Both the position numbers and the translations under genes were made by a program. Of a stretch of DNA of 64,000 nucleotides, positions 59,952 through 64,000 are shown one piece after another (position 1 is the stretch's first letter; each line of letters begins with the position of its first letter). Source of the DNA: Portulaca oleracea. Lineage: Eukaryota > Streptophyta > Magnoliopsida > Caryophyllales > Portulacaceae. The notes under the pieces are model-generated. The model saw only the letters and a list, made by a program, of their open reading frames with translations, had not been told where the DNA came from and did not search any database. The stretch spans positions 54,218,112-54,282,111 of the forward strand of contig CM055871.1 in assembly GCA_029582165.1 (NCBI GenBank). Reading direction: 5' to 3'.

Positions 59952-60931
59952 ACTTGAGAAGTGTTGGTCATGTCTCCGTCTAGTCGGATTATTGGGAGCT
60001 CATACTGTAGATATTGAAGATGGAAAAAATTTCGAAGTTTCATTGTTGAAGCTCAAACCGATAACGACAATAGCCATTTGTATCCTAAATTCAAAGTTTT
60101 TCTTTCTAAACCCTTGTATAATTTGAGACACACACATACACTAGATTTATACCGACCAAATGAGTGTACTGGAAATGTCATAATTTATATCTTACTTACC
60201 TTAAGTGACAGTGAATGATGTGATTTTCTTTATTTACACTACCTTACCTACAAATGCTCATATAATCGTACTTCCCTCCCTACTTTACTTGCTTACATCT
60301 TACTTACCTAAAAAATATTCTAGATCCACCATCCTAGGACATTTGATATTTCCATGAGTGTGATTATGATAAACTAAAGTGCGATTGTTACGGTAAGTCT
60401 AGATTGTAATTGTCAAGCTGGCCATACGGGGATTACCATTGGCGACAACAATTTTTTGAGGTTGCGTCACGATGGATGCAAACATCACATGCCCGCTAAT
60501 GGTGCGCAAAATACCAAATATGACGCCGTTCTTGAAAAAGTTGTATAAGTAAATTTGGATAGATTTGATTAGGTTTAGATAATTTATGCTAAAGTAGAGA
60601 TAATGGGCTGTTTCAAAATTAAAAAAAAAAGTTATGTTGGTTTACGTTAACATAAGGAGTAGAAACCGAGTATATCAAACTATGGATAGCTAGATTCCTT
60701 GTATATTTCATTAGTCATTACTCGTTAGTCATTACTTAACAATCAAGTATAACATAACGCGTCACTAGTAGTAGCAAGCTAAGCCCTTATGTATGGTGTA
60801 CATATAAGACAATGACCAAATTTCCTTTGTTGGCAAGCAACTCATGAATTAATGAAATGGTCCATGAAGAATGTGTTATCATCTTCCCCATATAGAATTG
60901 AGTGTATCAACTACCTACCCTTTATTAATTA
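59952..60931. other. Intergenic DNA, no gene seen
   Basis: AT-rich sequence without recognisable coding or repeat structure. Confidence 0.4.
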
Positions 60932-61193
60932 CTACCTCCGTCTCAAAATATTTATCCGTTTACCTAACTTCTTTGTTCCAAAATATTTGTCTCATTTATA
61001 ATTCCAAAAACTGTAATTACTTTTCTACCCTCAATTAATAAATTCATTTTTCACTTTTTACAATTCCAACAACTATTATCTTCAGTTAAAGTATGAGTCT
61101 TTTAGGTAAATTATAAACTTTTCACCTCAATTTCCAATATGTATTGGCCGTCTCATGTTAGATAAATGGACAGATATAATGGGACGGAGGTAG
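60932..61193. mobile_element. Stowaway-like MITE, 262 bp
   Basis: The left end CTACCTCCGTCTCAAAATAT and right end GATATAATGGGACGGAGGTAG are complementary at their outer parts, as are TTTATCCGTTTACC and GATAAATGGACAG. Flanking TA lies at 60930-60931 and 61194-61195. Further left-end fragments (TACTCCCTTTGTTTC at about 61212 and TACCTCTATTCTAAAATATT at about 61256) follow. Confidence 0.75.
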
Positions 61194-61547
61194 TAATAAT
61201 TAACTACTATTACTCCCTTTGTTTCTAAATATCTAAGTTTGAAAAAAAATATTAGTACCTCTATTCTAAAATATTTGTCATCATAATTAATTTCATTGTC
61301 TCGATTTGTTTGATTTTTATAATTTCAATAACTATCATTCGCTTTTTATCCTTAATTAATAAATTTATTATCATTTTTTACTATTCCCAATTGTTATTCT
61401 CAAGTAATATACAGATAGTTTGGATAACTTGCAAACTTTTCACATCAATTCCAATTTGTCTTAGTTTTCCCAATTCACTTAATCACTTTTACACTTGGAG
61501 ATTAAAAAAAGAAAACTCTCAAAATAAGAGTTCAATAGGCTAATTTG

Positions 61548-62370
61548 GAACTAATAACATATAACTCCCTCAAAGTTTTGTAGAATGAGGATTTTACCCT
61601 CTATGTTTGGGAAATGCTAATTACCCAACCTAACCTTTACCGTTTATATAATTGTATACTTTTTACGATTAATCATTGACCTGGACACATTGGCCCCTAT
61701 AATTTTAACTGTTTTGACGAAAATACCCTCATTATTTTAATTGGAAAGATGAAATACCCTTGTCATTGTTCTCTGTCAAGCTTCACAATTCGCCCCAAGA
61801 ATACCTTAATCATAATTTGTTTTTCTACCTTTAATTTACGCATGCTATTCATTTTACCATTCAATTCAATAGTGTTTAGATAAGTATGCATATTGCAGAT
61901 GTGTTTTCTGATTAATCATTTCTGAATATAACACAACTGTCAGTGTCAAGCTACTGCAAAGATCTACAAGAAGCAGTGGAGCCCTCTAACCCTAAAATCC
62001 ATATGGGGAAACTGTACTCTTTGATGAGTACTCTGAATGCTTATATCATAAGACAATTTCTTCAACATCCAGATGAACAGGGGTGGTGGGATTGCGTTGA
62101 TAGAGCAAATAGAATGTATAGTTGAGGGAATAAAAAATAAAAAAAAAAACTGGGGAAGGAGAGAATTTTAAATAAAGGGTAATTTTGAACTTTCACCATT
62201 TAAGTTGATTAAGCAAATATGAAAAAGTGTATATAAATAACATAAACAATGATTATGTATCATATTTATTGTATTTAGTATTTGTTAGGTTGGGTAATTA
62301 ATATTTCCAAAACATGGGGGGTAAATTCCTCATTTTACAAAACTTTGGGGGAGTTATATATTATTAGTTC
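61548..62370. mobile_element. Mutator-like (MULE) non-autonomous element, possible Pack-MULE, 823 bp
   Basis: Terminal inverted repeats of 87 bases (61548-61634 and 62284-62370) match in about 78 positions. The left starts GAACTAATAACATATAACTC. A perfect 10-bp target duplication GGCTAATTTG flanks the element (61538-61547 and 62371-62380). Long inverted repeats with a 9-11-bp duplication are diagnostic of Mutator-like elements. No transposase is present. The internal segment at about 61905-62125 is less AT-rich and carries an exon-like open frame containing DLQEAVEPSNPKIHMGKLYS and FLQHPDEQGWWDCVDRANRM. It could be a captured gene piece; I do not recognise the source. Confidence 0.85.
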
Positions 62371-62635
62371 GGCTAATTTGTTCGCCTTTGATAACCCCTA
62401 GATAACTCAATTGTTTATCTAATTCAAGTTGAAATACTTTATATAGCCAAATTACTATTGTCCTTTGAAATGAAGAACTTCATCAAAACACTCTCCTTTT
62501 TCATTTATTGCTAAGTTATTATTTTTATCACATTGCTAAGTTATTGTTAAATAAATGCGACTCTATCTTCCTTAGTTCTTCCTTAATGAAGAAAGATATA
62601 TAAGTGTAAGACTTCAGCCGTGTATAACATATATA

Positions 62636-62850
62636 CTCTCTCCGTCCCATATTAATTGACACTTTGACTAAATTTTGACTATTAATTATTCACAAATTAT
62701 AATGAGTTACAATATGAAATTACCTCCATTGTATATTTTATTAAAGTATCTTTCTAATGACGGTAATTCTATATTGTAACTCATTGTGATTTATGAGTAA
62801 TTAACGGTCAAAATTTTGTCAAAGTGTCAATTAATTTGGGACGGAGGGAG
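62636..62850. mobile_element. Stowaway-like MITE, second subfamily, 215 bp
   Basis: The left end CTCTCTCCGTCCCATATTAA and right end TTAATTTGGGACGGAGGGAG are nearly perfect inverted repeats, flanked by TA (62634-62635, 62851-62852). The inner words TTGACACTTTGACTAAATTT and AAAATTTTGTCAAAGTGTCA continue the inverted repeat. Confidence 0.9.
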
Positions 62851-62852
62851 TA

Positions 62853-63638
62853 TAATGCTTCAAATCTTATGATTATCAAAGAAAATTTTGGTTTATTAGG
62901 AGCTTTAAATTATGCATTTATTTCATAGAAATACTTTTATGAGGGGAATCAAAAGAGTAATGCAAGAATGACAAGCCAAGTGAGATGGCTATTGACTTTA
63001 ATTTTCCAATAATATTCTACACATGCCAAAATTACCTAAAACATATATAATCAATATAAATATATAACCTTAATAATTTTTCTTCAACTAGGCTTTTTTA
63101 ATAATTTGTTTTTAAATTCAAATGCATATGATTCAACTGGTGGAGGTTATGGTTTGACTAAAGTGAAGCATTGAACTTTATTTTATTTATTTATTTTATC
63201 GTATTATAAATGGAGGCGGCTTACAGATATATTGATATGTATATGTATTATTTCTTTTGGGGAGATCCAAGGCAGGAGTCGATTTCAATGAAAGTTCATG
63301 GTAACAAATTAAGTGAGATTTCATCCTAAAATCAATTGGTATTAAGAAAAAACAATATCTTTTCCGTTTATTTTTTCGATATAGACAACTTATGGATAAA
63401 ATTCAAACAGACTCTTAGTGCTTAATATACAATGTGTAAACATGTGACCTATATGATTATGACAAATAAAATAACTTTCTTCATATTTTTTGAGGATATT
63501 TTCATACAAAATATTGACATTAAAGGATATAGGGTGAAAAAATATTGCTCCAATTAACGACCTTCATATATTCTTCAACCATCTACAATTTGCTTTGTTT
63601 AGTTAATAGATTAAAACTTCAAACCCTAAAACAACAAC
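62853..63638. other. AT-rich intergenic DNA, no gene seen
   Basis: Nothing recognised in either strand. Confidence 0.4.
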
Positions 63639-63665
63639 AACAACAACAATAATAATATTAATTAA

Positions 63666-63697
<32 letters not shown>

Positions 63698-63704
63698 AAA
63701 TTAA
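63639..63704. repeat. Compound microsatellite (ACA)n then (AATA)n
   Basis: A run of ACAACA units is followed by AATAATAAT and about eight AATA/TAAA tetranucleotides, a typical plant compound SSR. No gene lies in the remaining bases to 64000. Confidence 0.9.
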
Positions 63705-64000
63705 AACATATGTAAATAAAACATAAACACAATCTAAATCATCTTATATGGTGCATTGCATTGGTGCATAACCCATGCCTTCCTTATATGCTGTAGTGCT
63801 GTACTCCAACGTACTACTTGTACCATTAATCGTACGTCTTTCCCTTCATGATTTTTTTTCAATTAATTTATATATAATTATTAAGAAATTATTTTTCAAA
63901 TTTATATAAAAATGTATAGTTAATTATTATTATTTATTAAACACTTGAATTCGTTTAGCAATGACAAGGCAAAGTCAGCCTCGTAAGAGATAAGCACTAC

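Overview
The window is nuclear DNA from a flowering plant, almost certainly a eudicot. Genes have many introns with GT-AG borders, intergenic DNA is AT-rich, and the transposons are typical plant families (Stowaway and Tourist/PIF MITEs, hAT, CACTA, Mutator-like, and Cassandra LTRs carrying 5S rRNA sequence). The species cannot be fixed from the sequence alone. There are no bacterial operons, CRISPR arrays or origins.

Five protein-coding genes can be reconstructed exon by exon. (1) 9621-11445 (+): a small DUF7054 protein of the At4g22758 type. (2) 14191-18510 (+): class II CPD photolyase, nine exons, intact except for one in-frame TGA at 16360-16362 that replaces a conserved arginine codon. 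(3) 28157-19169 (-): a KEULE/SEC1-type Sec1/Munc18 protein, 21 coding exons, convergent with the photolyase; a perfect 113-bp tandem duplication in it copies the acceptor of exon 15. (4) 35892-34243 (-): an IRK-interacting-protein/GIL1-like protein, two exons, GC-rich. (5) 58741-57479 (-): a DUF1442 protein, two exons, GC-rich. These genes do not form a pathway; they are ordinary neighbours.

The rest is intergenic DNA built from repeats. 1-9500 holds a Stowaway MITE, LINE-like 3' fragments and a diverged tandem duplication. 11446-13900 holds a hAT MITE with a perfect 8-bp target duplication and further LINE-like fragments. 28300-34200 is AT-rich, with a TTGCGGT-rich element and a duplicated block behind the IRKI-like gene. 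36000-51600 has at least eight Stowaway copies, some nested. 51578-52400 is a Tourist-like element with a GC-rich core. 53606-55360 is a three-level nest: a Cassandra solo LTR is split by a CACTA element, which carries a reverse-oriented Cassandra LTR. Another Cassandra solo LTR is at 59660-59946. 61548-62370 is a Mutator-like element with 87-bp terminal inverted repeats, a perfect 10-bp target duplication and an exon-like internal segment.

I see no clearly new molecular system. The best leads are the photolyase nonsense codon, the duplicated splice acceptor in the Sec1 gene, the nested Cassandra/CACTA locus and the possible Pack-MULE.
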